DNA of 64,000 nt from Nibrella saemangeumensis (lineage in GTDB: Bacteria; Bacteroidota; Bacteroidia; Cytophagales; Spirosomataceae). Below, piece by piece: positions 35,414 through 44,950 of the stretch; the stretch's first letter is position 1, and each line of letters opens with the position of its first letter. The notes beneath the pieces are model-generated. The model worked only from the letters and a program-made list of their open reading frames with translations. It made no database searches and was not told the DNA's origin. The stretch lies in assembly GCF_039541915.1 (NCBI RefSeq), contig NZ_BAABHD010000029.1:1-64000 (forward strand), read 5' to 3'. The position numbers and the translations under genes are program-made.

Positions 35414-37858
35414 ATGCAGTTCTTTTTACAGAAGCGTTTTATCAACGCAGGTCTTTTTCTGACCTTTTTACTAATCAGCCTCAGTGCTGTGCAGGCCCGG
35501 GATCTCCAGACAATTACCGGCACCGTTAATGACCCAACTGGTGCATCCGTTGAATTTGCCACGATAGCGCTGCACCGGGCCGGCGACTCCGTCGTGGTGA
35601 AAACCGAGTTCAGCGACAGCAAAGGTGCTTTTCTGTTTGAGCGCATCGCAGCGGGTCAGTACTTTGTGTCGGTATCCATGGTCGGTTACGACCGCTACCG
35701 TACCCAGCCGTTCAATCATACCGAAGTCGGCACCAACCTGCCAACCATTAAACTTTCCGCCAGCGGCAGCACTACCTTGCAGGAAGTGACGGTGCAGGGC
35801 CGGAAGCCGCTGTTTGAACGCGAACCCGACCGGCTGATCGTCAATGTCGAATCCAGTCCGCTCAGCGCCGGTGCTACATCGCTGGATATTCTGAGCCGGG
35901 CCCCCGGTGTAACGGTGGATCAGAACGATAACATTGGCCTGCGGGGTAAGCAGGGCGTGCTGGTCCTGATCGACGGTAAACGCATACCCATGACCGGCAA
36001 CGAACTGGCCGATCTGCTACGTGCTACGCCCGCCAATCAGATTGAGAAGATTGAACTGATTACCAATCCATCGGCTAAATACGATGCCGCCGGCAGCGCG
36101 GGTATTATCTCGATCAAAATGAAGAAAGACGGGCGCAACGGCACCAATGGCAACGCCAACGTGAGTTACGGGCAAGGACGTTTCAGCCGCCTGGTGGGTG
36201 GTGTATCACTGAACCACCGACAAAAAAATATGAACGTATTTGGTTCGTATACGTATTCCAGCCAAAACAATTATAATGCTCTTGACATCCACCGCGACTT
36301 CTACGAGAACAGGCAATTTGCCGGAAGCAGCGATCAGGCCAACTACGGGTTCAACGCGCGTCAGGCTCATAGCTGGCGGGCAGGTGCGGATTATACCCTT
36401 TCCAAAAAAACGACCGTTGGTATAGCCGCAAGCGGAATTGTCAACCAGGTTATCACCGAAGGCAGCAATGTGAGCAAGACCTACGATGCACTAGCGAAAC
36501 CGCTGGCCAGCTACCGGTCGACCAACGACCGGACATCCCGCAGCCCAAATGCCTCAGGTAACCTGAACGTTAAGCATAGCTTCAAACAAGGTAGCGAACT
36601 GACCGCCGACGCTGACTATGCCCATTATAACACCCACCGGGTTCAGCAACTCAGAACGATCTTCACCTTTCCCAGCCTGTCACCGTTTCAGTTGAACGGC
36701 GACCAGACTGGCGAGTTGATCATCCGTTCAGCAAAAGCCGATTACAGCCACTCGTTCGGTGCGAAGGGCCGGCTCGAAGCGGGCATTAAACTAAGCAAGG
36801 TCAACTCCGATAACAATGTGCTGTTTACCACCGTCAGCGAAGGCCAGACAGTGATCGATACGGGAAAATCGAACCGCTTCCGGTACGACGAAACCATCCG
36901 GGCGGGGTACATTAACTACAGCCGGTCCATCAAAAAGTTATCGTTTCAACTCGGCCTGCGGGGCGAACAAACCTTAGCCATTGGCCGGCAGGACATTGGC
37001 AATCAGGGCTTCACCCGGGATTATTTCCAGTTTTTCCCCAGTGCATCCGTTAAACAAACGCTGTCGGATAAGCACGAACTGGCTATAGCAATGAGCCGCC
37101 GGATCGATCGTCCTTCGTACGGACAGCTCAATCCGTTCCGGGCTTATATCGATGCAACAACGTATGGTTCCGGTAATCCTTACCTGCTGCCGCAACTCAG
37201 CTACAATGTTGAATTGAGCCATACTTTCCAAAAGAAGTTTGTCACCTCATTTGGCATCAGTTCCACCGAGCATCCTATCATCAACGTGGTGCAGCCCGCC
37301 CCCGACGGCGACCGCATGGTAGTATCCACCTTCCAGAACCTGAAACGGCAGGATAACTTCACGCTTACGCTGACGGTTCCGGTTGAAGTCACTAAATGGT
37401 GGAGCATGTCGAACAACGTTGTGGGGTACTACGGACATTTCATTGGCGATCTGGCCGGTACTTCCATCAACAAAGGGTTGCCCGCGTTCAACATCAACAG
37501 TAGCAATACCTTCACGCTGGGCAACGGCTGGGGGGCCGACTTAACCGCCATGTACCAGTCACGCGAGTTGTACGGATTCATGCTGGTGCGTCCGCTCGGG
37601 CAGGTTGCCGTTGGTGTGCAGAAAAGCGTCTGGGGTAAGAAAGGCACCTTCCGGTTCAATGCCACTGACCTGTTCTACACCAACAAAGTGCGGGCTACGT
37701 CGAGCTACACCAACTACGTCGAGCGATTCTACCAGCGGCAGGATTCGCGCGTCGCTACCCTGTCGTTCACCTACCGCTTTGGCCGTGATACCGTACCGCC
37801 CGCCCGCCGGCGTGCGGGTGGTGCCGAAGAAGAGAAGCGCCGGGCGGGTGGCTCGTAA
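35414..37858 (+). CDS. TonB-dependent receptor-like outer-membrane protein
   Basis: Outer-membrane barrel of 814 residues in the group lacking SusD partners. A signal peptide (about 1-29, ending VQA), a carboxypeptidase-regulatory beta-sandwich at about 32-115 (ITGTVNDPTGASVEFATI), a plug at about 125-235 (SLDILSRAPGVTVDQND, VLVLIDGKRI, SAKYDAAGSAGIISIKM) and a large barrel to about 795 are visible. The barrel ends RVATLSFTYRFGRD, then a 20-residue basic/acidic tail follows. The tail is coded by very GC-rich sequence. The ligand is unknown; this type often imports or senses peptides, siderophores or proteins. Confidence 0.9.
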   Translation: MQFFLQKRFINAGLFLTFLLISLSAVQARDLQTITGTVNDPTGASVEFATIALHRAGDSVVVKTEFSDSKGAFLFERIAAGQYFVSVSMVGYDRYRTQPFNHTEVGTNLPTIKLSASGSTTLQEVTVQGRKPLFEREPDRLIVNVESSPLSAGATSLDILSRAPGVTVDQNDNIGLRGKQGVLVLIDGKRIPMTGNELADLLRATPANQIEKIELITNPSAKYDAAGSAGIISIKMKKDGRNGTNGNANVSYGQGRFSRLVGGVSLNHRQKNMNVFGSYTYSSQNNYNALDIHRDFYENRQFAGSSDQANYGFNARQAHSWRAGADYTLSKKTTVGIAASGIVNQVITEGSNVSKTYDALAKPLASYRSTNDRTSRSPNASGNLNVKHSFKQGSELTADADYAHYNTHRVQQLRTIFTFPSLSPFQLNGDQTGELIIRSAKADYSHSFGAKGRLEAGIKLSKVNSDNNVLFTTVSEGQTVIDTGKSNRFRYDETIRAGYINYSRSIKKLSFQLGLRGEQTLAIGRQDIGNQGFTRDYFQFFPSASVKQTLSDKHELAIAMSRRIDRPSYGQLNPFRAYIDATTYGSGNPYLLPQLSYNVELSHTFQKKFVTSFGISSTEHPIINVVQPAPDGDRMVVSTFQNLKRQDNFTLTLTVPVEVTKWWSMSNNVVGYYGHFIGDLAGTSINKGLPAFNINSSNTFTLGNGWGADLTAMYQSRELYGFMLVRPLGQVAVGVQKSVWGKKGTFRFNATDLFYTNKVRATSSYTNYVERFYQRQDSRVATLSFTYRFGRDTVPPARRRAGGAEEEKRRAGGS

Positions 37859-37955
37859 GCCCATCACTACCGCACGATACTATCAAGGGTGTTGTTTTTC
37901 GCCGGTAAGCGCGGGGCACCTCATCAGGTTTAGGCACAGAAACATGAAAGCGATG

Positions 37956-38009
37956 AGTAAGGAGACCGGGATACTGAACAATCCTGTTCAGTATCCCGGT
38001 CTCCTTACT
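37956..38009. repeat. Perfect 25-base inverted repeat between convergent genes
   Basis: Arms at 37956-37980 and 37985-38009 are perfect reverse complements around the loop ATCC. It begins 15 bases after the GH3 stop on the minus strand and has no T run on either side. It may act as a bidirectional terminator or RNA-stability hairpin, or it may be a repetitive element. Confidence 0.85.
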
Positions 38010-38023
38010 TTAAACCAAGCAGG

Positions 38024-40351
38024 TTATAATGGTTTCCTGTAACGGGCCGTTCGGGTATCACGGATAACGCCTTTCCAGTTCAGTCCAAAGCCAAAGTCAT
38101 ACGTATTTTCTTCCGAATCGACATAGCACTTCATGTCGCGGGGGACGTCTTCGTACTGCTCCTCCACGGTTTTCATGTCGGCCGGCATTTGCATCGGCAG
38201 CAGGGCCGACGGCTCGGCGGCTCCCGTCAGCAGATCGAGTAGTGCCTGATCCTGTACGCCAAAATTGACCAGGATGGCGTTAGCCTGCTTCTCGAATTCG
38301 CCAAAAACGGCCGGGTTCGACATGTTCATGGATACAATGACCGGCTTGCCTTTCATGTTGGCATAGGTCTCCGTTACCATGGTCAGGTCGGTGCTGTTGA
38401 TAGTCTTTGTTTGCTTGCCGTTGTAACTACGGTTGGTAAACGTCTCCAGCGGGTCGCCACCCGCTATGCTGGGATCGCGGGTATCCTGCGCCGTGTATTC
38501 GCCGTACTGAAGGCTGATAGGAACATAACCGGTACCTCCCTTTTTGGCATCATCGCTATCGTATCCCCCGCCGGAGTTGGGGCTCTGGATAAACACCAGC
38601 GCGTAATCAGCTTCGTCCGGATTGTCAGTTACCCGGAAGTATTTTTTCACAATAGTCATGTTGACCGGGTAATCCAGCTTTTCGGGAGTAGCCATACCGA
38701 GGAAATTCCGGCCAGCCGGAGTATACCGTTTTGGCACATACACCGTTTTGTTTTTCTGCAACGGGAGTACCTTCGCCTTGTTCTTCAGCATTACCACCGA
38801 TTGTAACTGCGCCTGGTAACCAGCCTCTACGAACTCCGGCTTCCCGACCGTCGCTTTCGACACCTCCGGATCTACGTACGGATTCTCAAACAAGCCTACC
38901 CGGAAGATGTTTTTCAGCAGCCGCACCGCTGACTGCTCGAACCGTCGGCGCATAAAGGCTACGCCAAATTCTTTCAAACCCATCTGGTACGCTTCCAGCA
39001 CCGGAGCAGCCTCGTTGTTACCCCCAAACTGGTCGACGCCCGCCAGCAGCGCTTTGTAATGGCGCTGCGCTACCGTCAGGTTCTCTACCCCCCATGACTT
39101 TCCGGTCAGGAACACGTCGACCGCTGTTTCGTCGCCGGTGACCAGCCAGTCAGTACAGACCACCCCATCGTACTTGTACTTCGTGCGCAGCAGATCGCCG
39201 ATAATGTATTTGTTGTAGCTGTTACCGACGTTTTCGTTATACTTTTTGTCCTGATCGTACGAGATGGTGTAATAGGGCATCACCGCCGAAGCCATACCCG
39301 TTTTACCGTGTAATTTGAAAGCGCCTTCGGTAAAGGGCCGGAAGTGCGTCTGGAATTTATTACCAGGATAAACGGCGTATTTGCCGTAGCCGTAGTGGGC
39401 ATCGCGCCCGCCTTCACCGGAACCCCCACCCGGCCAGTGTTTCACCATGGCGTTGACGCTGGTATAGCCCCAGCCGCCGGTGATTTCCTTGGCGCCGGTT
39501 GAGGTCTGAAAGCCGTCGATGTATGCCCGTCCGATATCCGTGGTCAGCAGCGGATCTTCGCCAAAGGTACCGCTCACCCGGCTCCAGCGCGGATCGGTCG
39601 CCAGATCGACCTGCGGAGACAGGGCGGTGGCAATTCCTAACCCCCGGTATTCGGTGGCCGCTATCTGCCCAAACTGCTTTACAAGCGCCGGATTAAAGGT
39701 AGCCGCCAGGCCCAGCGAACCGGGCCACATGGAAATAGCGCCCCCCGCTCCGGCATTGTATTCGGCATCGGCGCGGGTACCGTGCCGGGGGTCCGAACTG
39801 TTGTTGGCTGGAATGCCCAGACCAATGCCTTCTACCAGCGCCTGCACGTTGTTGTTCCACCGGGCCGCAATCTCCGGACTTTGTACCGACGTTACCAGAA
39901 TATGCCGGAGATTATCCTTCGTTAAAAACTCTTTCTGCTGATCCGACAAATCGTACGGTTGTGCCCCGCTCTGGGCAAATACCTTACCGCCATAGGTGCC
40001 GGCAAAGGGTCCGCCGGCGGCAGCGGGGATCGGCTGGTGACGGCTGTACAGCATCAGACCAGCGATCTGCTCCACCGACATCTTAGACGCCAGATCTTTG
40101 GCCCGTAGGTCGACCGGCAGACGCCAGTTTTCGTATTTATCTAACTGACCGTTTTTATTCAGGTCTTTAAAGGCAAAGCCGTTGACGGTAAGAATCTTCA
40201 CTCCGGAGGTGGCAGCGTAGCCTAACGTCTGGCCACCGGGATTCGTCACCGTGACAATTTCACCTGACCTGGTTTCAGTCCATTTCTGCCCCTGAGCCAT
40301 TGCGCCGGGGATCAGGCCGGCTAAACCCAAACCCACCAATAAATTTCTCAT
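38024..40351 (-). CDS. Glycoside hydrolase family 3 (beta-glucosidase-like)
   Basis: Secreted hydrolase of 775 residues with a signal peptide at 1-19 (AMAQ). A short insert DLNKNGQLDKYENW at about 62-75 looks like an EF-hand/dockerin-style calcium loop before the TIM barrel. The probable nucleophile is D401 in GVVCTDW, and the barrel has NSSDPRHGTRADAEYN and WPGGGSGEGGRDAHYGYGK. The second, alpha/beta-sandwich domain follows from about 470 (VVMLKNKAKVLPL, YVPKRYTP). It is probably a periplasmic or outer-membrane beta-glycosidase. The gene is 9 bases after the isomerase-like gene in one operon. Confidence 0.93.
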   Translation of the reverse strand: MRNLLVGLGLAGLIPGAMAQGQKWTETRSGEIVTVTNPGGQTLGYAATSGVKILTVNGFAFKDLNKNGQLDKYENWRLPVDLRAKDLASKMSVEQIAGLMLYSRHQPIPAAAGGPFAGTYGGKVFAQSGAQPYDLSDQQKEFLTKDNLRHILVTSVQSPEIAARWNNNVQALVEGIGLGIPANNSSDPRHGTRADAEYNAGAGGAISMWPGSLGLAATFNPALVKQFGQIAATEYRGLGIATALSPQVDLATDPRWSRVSGTFGEDPLLTTDIGRAYIDGFQTSTGAKEITGGWGYTSVNAMVKHWPGGGSGEGGRDAHYGYGKYAVYPGNKFQTHFRPFTEGAFKLHGKTGMASAVMPYYTISYDQDKKYNENVGNSYNKYIIGDLLRTKYKYDGVVCTDWLVTGDETAVDVFLTGKSWGVENLTVAQRHYKALLAGVDQFGGNNEAAPVLEAYQMGLKEFGVAFMRRRFEQSAVRLLKNIFRVGLFENPYVDPEVSKATVGKPEFVEAGYQAQLQSVVMLKNKAKVLPLQKNKTVYVPKRYTPAGRNFLGMATPEKLDYPVNMTIVKKYFRVTDNPDEADYALVFIQSPNSGGGYDSDDAKKGGTGYVPISLQYGEYTAQDTRDPSIAGGDPLETFTNRSYNGKQTKTINSTDLTMVTETYANMKGKPVIVSMNMSNPAVFGEFEKQANAILVNFGVQDQALLDLLTGAAEPSALLPMQMPADMKTVEEQYEDVPRDMKCYVDSEENTYDFGFGLNWKGVIRDTRTARYRKPL

Positions 40352-40360
40352 CGCTCCGTC

Positions 40361-41257
40361 TTAGACGCTCAGCTTCATTACGTTCTGGTAGCTGGTGGCA
40401 ATAGCTTCCAGAGGTGTACCCTGCGTTACGGCATCCTGCTCGACAAAGAAATGCTGAATACCGGCAATCTTTTTGGCATCCATGATACGCTGGAAATTAA
40501 TCGAGCCTGTTCCCACTTCGGCAAACTCACGTTTCTCGGTTTTGGCCATATCTTTCAGGTGAACCAGCGGAAAACGTCCGGGATTCTGTTTGAAAAGCTC
40601 AACAGGATCTTTACCGGCAAAAGCTACCCAGTACAAATCCAGTTCCATCTTTACCAGGTTCGGATCAGTATTCTTCAGCAGAATATCGTACGGCACCTGC
40701 CCGTCGAGGGGCTGGAATTCAAAGTCATGGTTGTGGTAGCCGAACTGAATACCGGCTTTCCGGGTAGCTTCGCCGGCCTGGTTAAACAACTGGGCGTAGT
40801 TCTTATAATCATCCAGCGTCTTACGCTCATTGGGAAACAGGTAGGCACAGTTCATGTACTTCAGGCCCATCACGGCGGCATCGGCCACGGCCTGCTCCCA
40901 GCCGTTTTTCAGCGTACCTTTCATCTGAGGCATGGCTACGCCCGCCATATAATGCCCGCTGACGGCAGCTAGCCCCAGGTTGTCTAACAGTGCTTTAAAC
41001 TCCTTTGGCGTTTTACCGAAAATCTTACCGTCGTTGTAGCCAAACAATTCAACTTCTTTGTAGCCGATTTCAGCCACCTTCTTCAATGTACCTTCCAGAT
41101 CTTTACCAAGCTCATTGCGGAGCGTATACAGTTGAAGGCCCACTTTCTGCGGAGCTTTGGCAAACGCATCCAGTTTAGGCAGCATTGGAACGGCCACCGC
41201 TAAGGTAACAGCCTGACGCAGAAAGTTCTGCCGGGATATTTTGGGGGAAACAGACAT
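40361..41257 (-). CDS. Exported sugar phosphate isomerase/epimerase-like TIM barrel
   Basis: Xylose-isomerase-like TIM barrel of 298 residues with an N-terminal export signal (1-34, containing SRQNFLRQAVTLAVAVPML). It resembles the Tat-like leaders of secreted isomerase-fold proteins in Bacteroidota, although the twin Arg is not perfect (one Arg in SRQNF). Fold motifs are VGLQLYTLRNEL, EVELFGYN, FGYHNHDFEF and VKMELDLYW. Such proteins are often linked to glycoside breakdown (for example 3-keto sugars). It is the first gene of the two-gene operon with GH3 and is divergent from the Nudix-type regulator. The reaction is unknown. Confidence 0.85.
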   Translation of the reverse strand: MSVSPKISRQNFLRQAVTLAVAVPMLPKLDAFAKAPQKVGLQLYTLRNELGKDLEGTLKKVAEIGYKEVELFGYNDGKIFGKTPKEFKALLDNLGLAAVSGHYMAGVAMPQMKGTLKNGWEQAVADAAVMGLKYMNCAYLFPNERKTLDDYKNYAQLFNQAGEATRKAGIQFGYHNHDFEFQPLDGQVPYDILLKNTDPNLVKMELDLYWVAFAGKDPVELFKQNPGRFPLVHLKDMAKTEKREFAEVGTGSINFQRIMDAKKIAGIQHFFVEQDAVTQGTPLEAIATSYQNVMKLSV

Positions 41258-41305
41258 ATAAATCAGAATAAGAGTTAAACAATAGGCTGGAAAATACAGG
41301 ACAAC

Positions 41306-41328
41306 TATTGTATCATAATGATACAATA
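41306..41328. promoter_or_regulatory. Operator palindrome for the divergent pair
   Basis: Perfect 11-base arms TATTGTATCAT and ATGATACAATA around a central A at 41317. It lies 48 bases before the isomerase start and 63 before the regulator start, so one bound dimer could control both directions. Confidence 0.75.
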
Positions 41329-41391
41329 TTCAACATTTTAGCGGATTCCTCCAAATCCTTCTTTATTTTTAGCAATATTTTAATCCATGGT

Positions 41392-42138
41392 ATGAAACCC
41401 AGCAACCAATTGACGGCCTTTTTAAAAAGCGAGAACGAATGGCTGCCCAGCCTTTCCATCGACTGCGTGATATTCGGTTTTCACAACGGTGAATTGAAGG
41501 TGCTGCTGTTAAAGTATCACAACGTTGATGCCCTGGCGCTGCCGGGTGGGTTTGTCCGTCAGGAGGAAAGCATCGATGAGGCAGCCGGCCGGATTTTGCT
41601 GGAACGGACAGGGATGGCGGATATCTACCTGGAGCAATTTCACATATTTGGCCAGAAAGACCGGCAGAATCACCTGTTTAACAAGACAATTATTGAAGCC
41701 CAGGGTATTCTGTTACCCGCCGGTCACTGGTTTATCCGCCGGTACGTGTCGGTAGGTTATTACGCACTGGTAGAATTCTCGAAGGTAGTGCCTGCTCCTG
41801 ATTACCTGTCTGACTCCATCGACTGGTACGATGTACAGGCCTTGCCTCCCCTCCTCCTCGACCACCGCCAGATCATACAAAAAGCGCTGGATACCCTTCG
41901 TACCCTGCTGGCGCATAACCCAGCCGGATTTAGCCGACGGGCCGCTCCTCTCCTACCCGAAACCTTTACTATGGCCGATCTACAGCAGTTATACGAAACA
42001 ATTCTTGGTCAAAAGCTTCTGCGTACTAACTTTCAGCGTAAGATGCTGAGCCTGGAAGTGCTGGAGCGAGTGGATAAAAAATGGACCGGCGGAGCACATA
42101 AAGCGCCTTATCTGTATCGATTTACCCCGCACCCATAA
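41392..42138 (+). CDS. Nudix-wHTH transcriptional regulator (NrtR/AraR-like)
   Basis: A 248-residue protein combining a Nudix fold (about 20-150) with a C-terminal winged helix (about 185-248). The Nudix box begins normally at G53 (GFVRQEES) but the REUXEE part reads R67-I-L-L-E-R, so two catalytic glutamates are lost. This is expected for family members such as the arabinose regulator AraR, which bind a sugar or nucleotide instead of hydrolysing it. It faces the isomerase-GH3 operon across a strong palindrome and probably regulates it. The effector is unknown; a released sugar or phosphate is likely. ATG 41392 is preferred because it starts at the fold. Confidence 0.87.
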   Translation: MKPSNQLTAFLKSENEWLPSLSIDCVIFGFHNGELKVLLLKYHNVDALALPGGFVRQEESIDEAAGRILLERTGMADIYLEQFHIFGQKDRQNHLFNKTIIEAQGILLPAGHWFIRRYVSVGYYALVEFSKVVPAPDYLSDSIDWYDVQALPPLLLDHRQIIQKALDTLRTLLAHNPAGFSRRAAPLLPETFTMADLQQLYETILGQKLLRTNFQRKMLSLEVLERVDKKWTGGAHKAPYLYRFTPHP

Positions 42139-42250
42139 TAGCGCAGACTCAACGCTGATGAAACTTATTAATTTAGTAAGCGGACAGATGAAGCATTTAT
42201 AACATAAAATCTTACATTAGGGCTTTCTGTCTCATATAGTCAGTACCGTT

Positions 42251-43090
42251 ATGAGTATTATCCAGGTTGTCAGGCCATTTGTGCCGGCGAGTTTGCGCAG
42301 AATAGTGAAAAATCTGTACATATCTCTGGAAGATCAAACAGAGTTATGGCTGGGTAAACGCGATGCGTTAACCCCCCCACGATCCAAAATTTTTATTGGA
42401 GGGGGCGATTTTAAAGCAATCGGCCAGGAGTTTAAGCGGCTTTTTATCGAATATGGCGAACTCAAACCTCACCACAACGTATTAGACATTGGCTGTGGCA
42501 TCGGCCGGATGGCGGTCCCTTTAACCAATTACCTCAATGAGTCCGGCTCCTACGAAGGTATCGATATTGTAAAAATGGGCATTGATTGGTGCAGGAAACA
42601 TATTACGCCCCGGTTTCCTAATTTTCGTTTCCAGCAAGCCGACGTTTATAACAGTCATTATAACCCGACAGGCAGATACCAGGCCTACGAATATCAACTG
42701 CCTTATCCTGATAACCAGTTTGATTTTATCTTCCTTACTTCTGTGTTTACCCACATGCCTCCTCGTGAGATAGATCAGTATTTAGCGGAGATCAATCGGG
42801 TTATGAAAAGCGGAGGCCGGTGTTTTGCTACATTCTTTATCCTGAACGACGAGTCACGCAGGCTGATGACAAGCCCTGAGAGCGTCTATAATTTCAAACA
42901 TGCAGTAGACGGACGCTACGTTCATTCGACAGACGATCCGGATATTTGTTCCGCAGTGGATGAGACCGTGCTAAGAGCTATGTTGAGTAGCAATAACTTA
43001 ACTAGTTTGGACCCAATTTTATATGGAACCTGGTGCAGCCGGAAAGATGGGATTTCATTCCAGGACATTGTGTTGATTGAGAAACTATAA
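42251..43090 (+). CDS. Class I SAM-dependent methyltransferase
   Basis: A 279-residue Rossmann-fold methyltransferase. The SAM-binding loop is VLDIGCGIGR at 77-86, followed by an acidic IDI at 98-100 and DFIFLTSVFTHMPP at about 157-170, typical of methyltransferase type 11. A 60-residue N-terminal extension is not part of the fold. The DNA around it is noticeably AT-richer than its neighbours, and its flanks carry no partner genes, which could point to recent acquisition. The substrate is unknown; similar enzymes act on sugars or lipids in glycan clusters. Confidence 0.84.
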   Translation: MSIIQVVRPFVPASLRRIVKNLYISLEDQTELWLGKRDALTPPRSKIFIGGGDFKAIGQEFKRLFIEYGELKPHHNVLDIGCGIGRMAVPLTNYLNESGSYEGIDIVKMGIDWCRKHITPRFPNFRFQQADVYNSHYNPTGRYQAYEYQLPYPDNQFDFIFLTSVFTHMPPREIDQYLAEINRVMKSGGRCFATFFILNDESRRLMTSPESVYNFKHAVDGRYVHSTDDPDICSAVDETVLRAMLSSNNLTSLDPILYGTWCSRKDGISFQDIVLIEKL

Positions 43091-43121
43091 GTTCATTTCC
43101 TTAGAGGCTATTAATTGGAAG

Positions 43122-43148
43122 CCTGCGACGAACGTTGCAGGTTTTTTT
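43122..43148 (+). terminator. Rho-independent terminator after the methyltransferase
   Basis: Eight-pair stem CCTGCGAC / GTTGCAGG (43122-43141, one G-T pair) with loop GAAC, followed by seven T. Confidence 0.82.
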
Positions 43149-43233
43149 AATCCCATACGCCCAATACCCCTGATAGAAAGGGCACTGCATCTGTATTAAT
43201 AGAAAATATTTATAAGAAAATAAAAATAATCGA

Positions 43234-43265
43234 TTTGATTTATTCCTCTTATGTTAATAGTCTTG
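43234..43265 (+). promoter_or_regulatory. Candidate catalase promoter
   Basis: TTTG at 43234-43237, a 20-base spacer and TAGTCTTG at 43258-43265, one mismatch from TAnnTTTG. The transcript would start near 43272, leaving about 70 bases of leader. The AT-rich stretch before it (43190-43240) could host a peroxide or redox regulator; no known box is evident. Confidence 0.5.
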
Positions 43266-43342
43266 CACTGTCGGCGCAGTGAGTTGCTCTTACTGATAGC
43301 CCATCATTCACTTCACGTTAGTTCCAATATTACCTCAAAACC

Positions 43343-44854
43343 ATGGAAGAGAATAAAAAGAAACTCACGACGGCATCGGGAAGCCCGTACTTTGAGAACG
43401 AAGATAGTATGTCGGTAGGGCCTCGTGGTCCGCTGTTGCTGCAGGACTATATCCTGCACGAAAAAATGGCGCACTTCAACCGCGAGCGCATTCCGGAGCG
43501 GGTAGTACACGCCAAAGGTTCTGGCGCTTACGGTACCTTCACGGTTACCAACGACATTACGGCCTATAGCCGCGCCCGGGTTTTCAGCCAGATTGGCAAG
43601 CAGACTAAAGTATTCCTGCGTTTCTCAACCGTTGGTGGGGAAAAAGGCTCTGCCGATACCGAGCGTGACCCCCGTGGTTTTGCCGTGAAATTCTATACCG
43701 AAGATGGTAACTGGGATCTGGTAGGTAATAACACACCGGTTTTCTTTATTAAAGATCCCAAGAAGTTTGGCGACTTTATTCATACGCAGAAGCGGGACCC
43801 GAAGACCAACTGCAAGAGCGCAACCATGATGTGGGATTACTGGTCGTTGAACCCCGAAAGCCTGCACCAGGTGCTAATTCTGATGTCGGACCGGGGTACG
43901 CCCTATAGCTACCGCCATCTGAACGGCTACGGCAGCCACACCTTCTCATTCATAAACGCGCAGAACGAGCGGTTCTGGGTGAAGTTTCACTTCAAAACGC
44001 TGCAGGGCATCAAAAACTTCACGGATGCCGAAGCGGTAGAAATGAAAGGAAAAGACCCGGACCACGCACAGCGCGATCTGGTCGAGTCGATTGAGCGCGG
44101 TGACTTCCCCCGCTGGGCCGTTAAGGTGCAGATCATGCCGGAAGCTGAAGCCAAAACGTACCGCTGGAACCCGTTCGACCTGACAAAGGTATGGCCGCAC
44201 GCCGACTACCCGCTGGTAGACGTTGGTATTCTGGAGCTGAATCAGGTACCGAACAACTACTTTGCGGAAGTCGAACAATCGGCTTTTGCGCCGGCACACA
44301 TCGTTGATGGTATCGGCTACTCGCCCGATAAAATGCTGCAGGGCCGTCTGCTCTCCTACCCCGATGCACACCGGTATCGCCTGGGAGCCAACTATGAGCA
44401 GATCCCGGTGAACCGCTGCCCGTACGCGGTAAATAACTACCAGCGCGACGGACAAATGCGAGTCGATGGCAACGGCGGGGATTTACCGAACTACTTCCCC
44501 AACAGCTTCGACAACATTGTGGCCGACGAAAGTTACAAACAACCGTCCTGGGATCTGGGCACCTCGGTTGCCGACTGGTACGACCGGAACGGGGCTAATG
44601 AAAACGACCACTACACGCAGCCGGGTAATCTGTACCGCCTGCTGACGGAAGAGCAGAAACGCAACACGATCAGCAACATTGTGGGTGCGATGAGCGGCAT
44701 CAGCGGCCCGAAGCGGGATACCATCATTCTGCGTCAGCTCTGCCACTGGTTCCGGGCCGATCTGTCACTGGGTCTGGCCATTGCGCAGGGTCTCCAGGTA
44801 GATATGGCGACGATTTCCAGTGCCATGCCCCAGGCCCAGGCGGAGCCTGCCTGA
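43343..44854 (+). CDS. Heme catalase (clade 3, small subunit)
   Basis: Breaks hydrogen peroxide into water and oxygen in the cytoplasm; 503 residues, the usual size of small-subunit catalases. Distal residues are H56 in RVVHAKGSG and the Asn pair 129-130 in VGNNTPVFF; the proximal heme ligand is Y339 in RLLSYPDAHRYRLG. It has a very acidic/basic start and no signal peptide. It is flanked by terminators on both sides and stands as a single gene. Confidence 0.97.
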   Translation: MEENKKKLTTASGSPYFENEDSMSVGPRGPLLLQDYILHEKMAHFNRERIPERVVHAKGSGAYGTFTVTNDITAYSRARVFSQIGKQTKVFLRFSTVGGEKGSADTERDPRGFAVKFYTEDGNWDLVGNNTPVFFIKDPKKFGDFIHTQKRDPKTNCKSATMMWDYWSLNPESLHQVLILMSDRGTPYSYRHLNGYGSHTFSFINAQNERFWVKFHFKTLQGIKNFTDAEAVEMKGKDPDHAQRDLVESIERGDFPRWAVKVQIMPEAEAKTYRWNPFDLTKVWPHADYPLVDVGILELNQVPNNYFAEVEQSAFAPAHIVDGIGYSPDKMLQGRLLSYPDAHRYRLGANYEQIPVNRCPYAVNNYQRDGQMRVDGNGGDLPNYFPNSFDNIVADESYKQPSWDLGTSVADWYDRNGANENDHYTQPGNLYRLLTEEQKRNTISNIVGAMSGISGPKRDTIILRQLCHWFRADLSLGLAIAQGLQVDMATISSAMPQAQAEPA

Positions 44855-44877
44855 TTGTTTTTTTAATGCTTTTACGC

Positions 44878-44910
44878 AAAAACACCAAGCCGCTATGGCT
44901 TGGTGTTTTT
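44878..44910 (+). terminator. Rho-independent terminator after catalase
   Basis: Fourteen-base perfect stem AAAAACACCAAGCC (44878-44891) and GGCTTGGTGTTTTT (44897-44910). It can work in both directions. Confidence 0.9.
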
Positions 44911-44950
44911 ATTTGTATAATTTGCCGCGCAGCTAAACCAAGTTTCGCAC

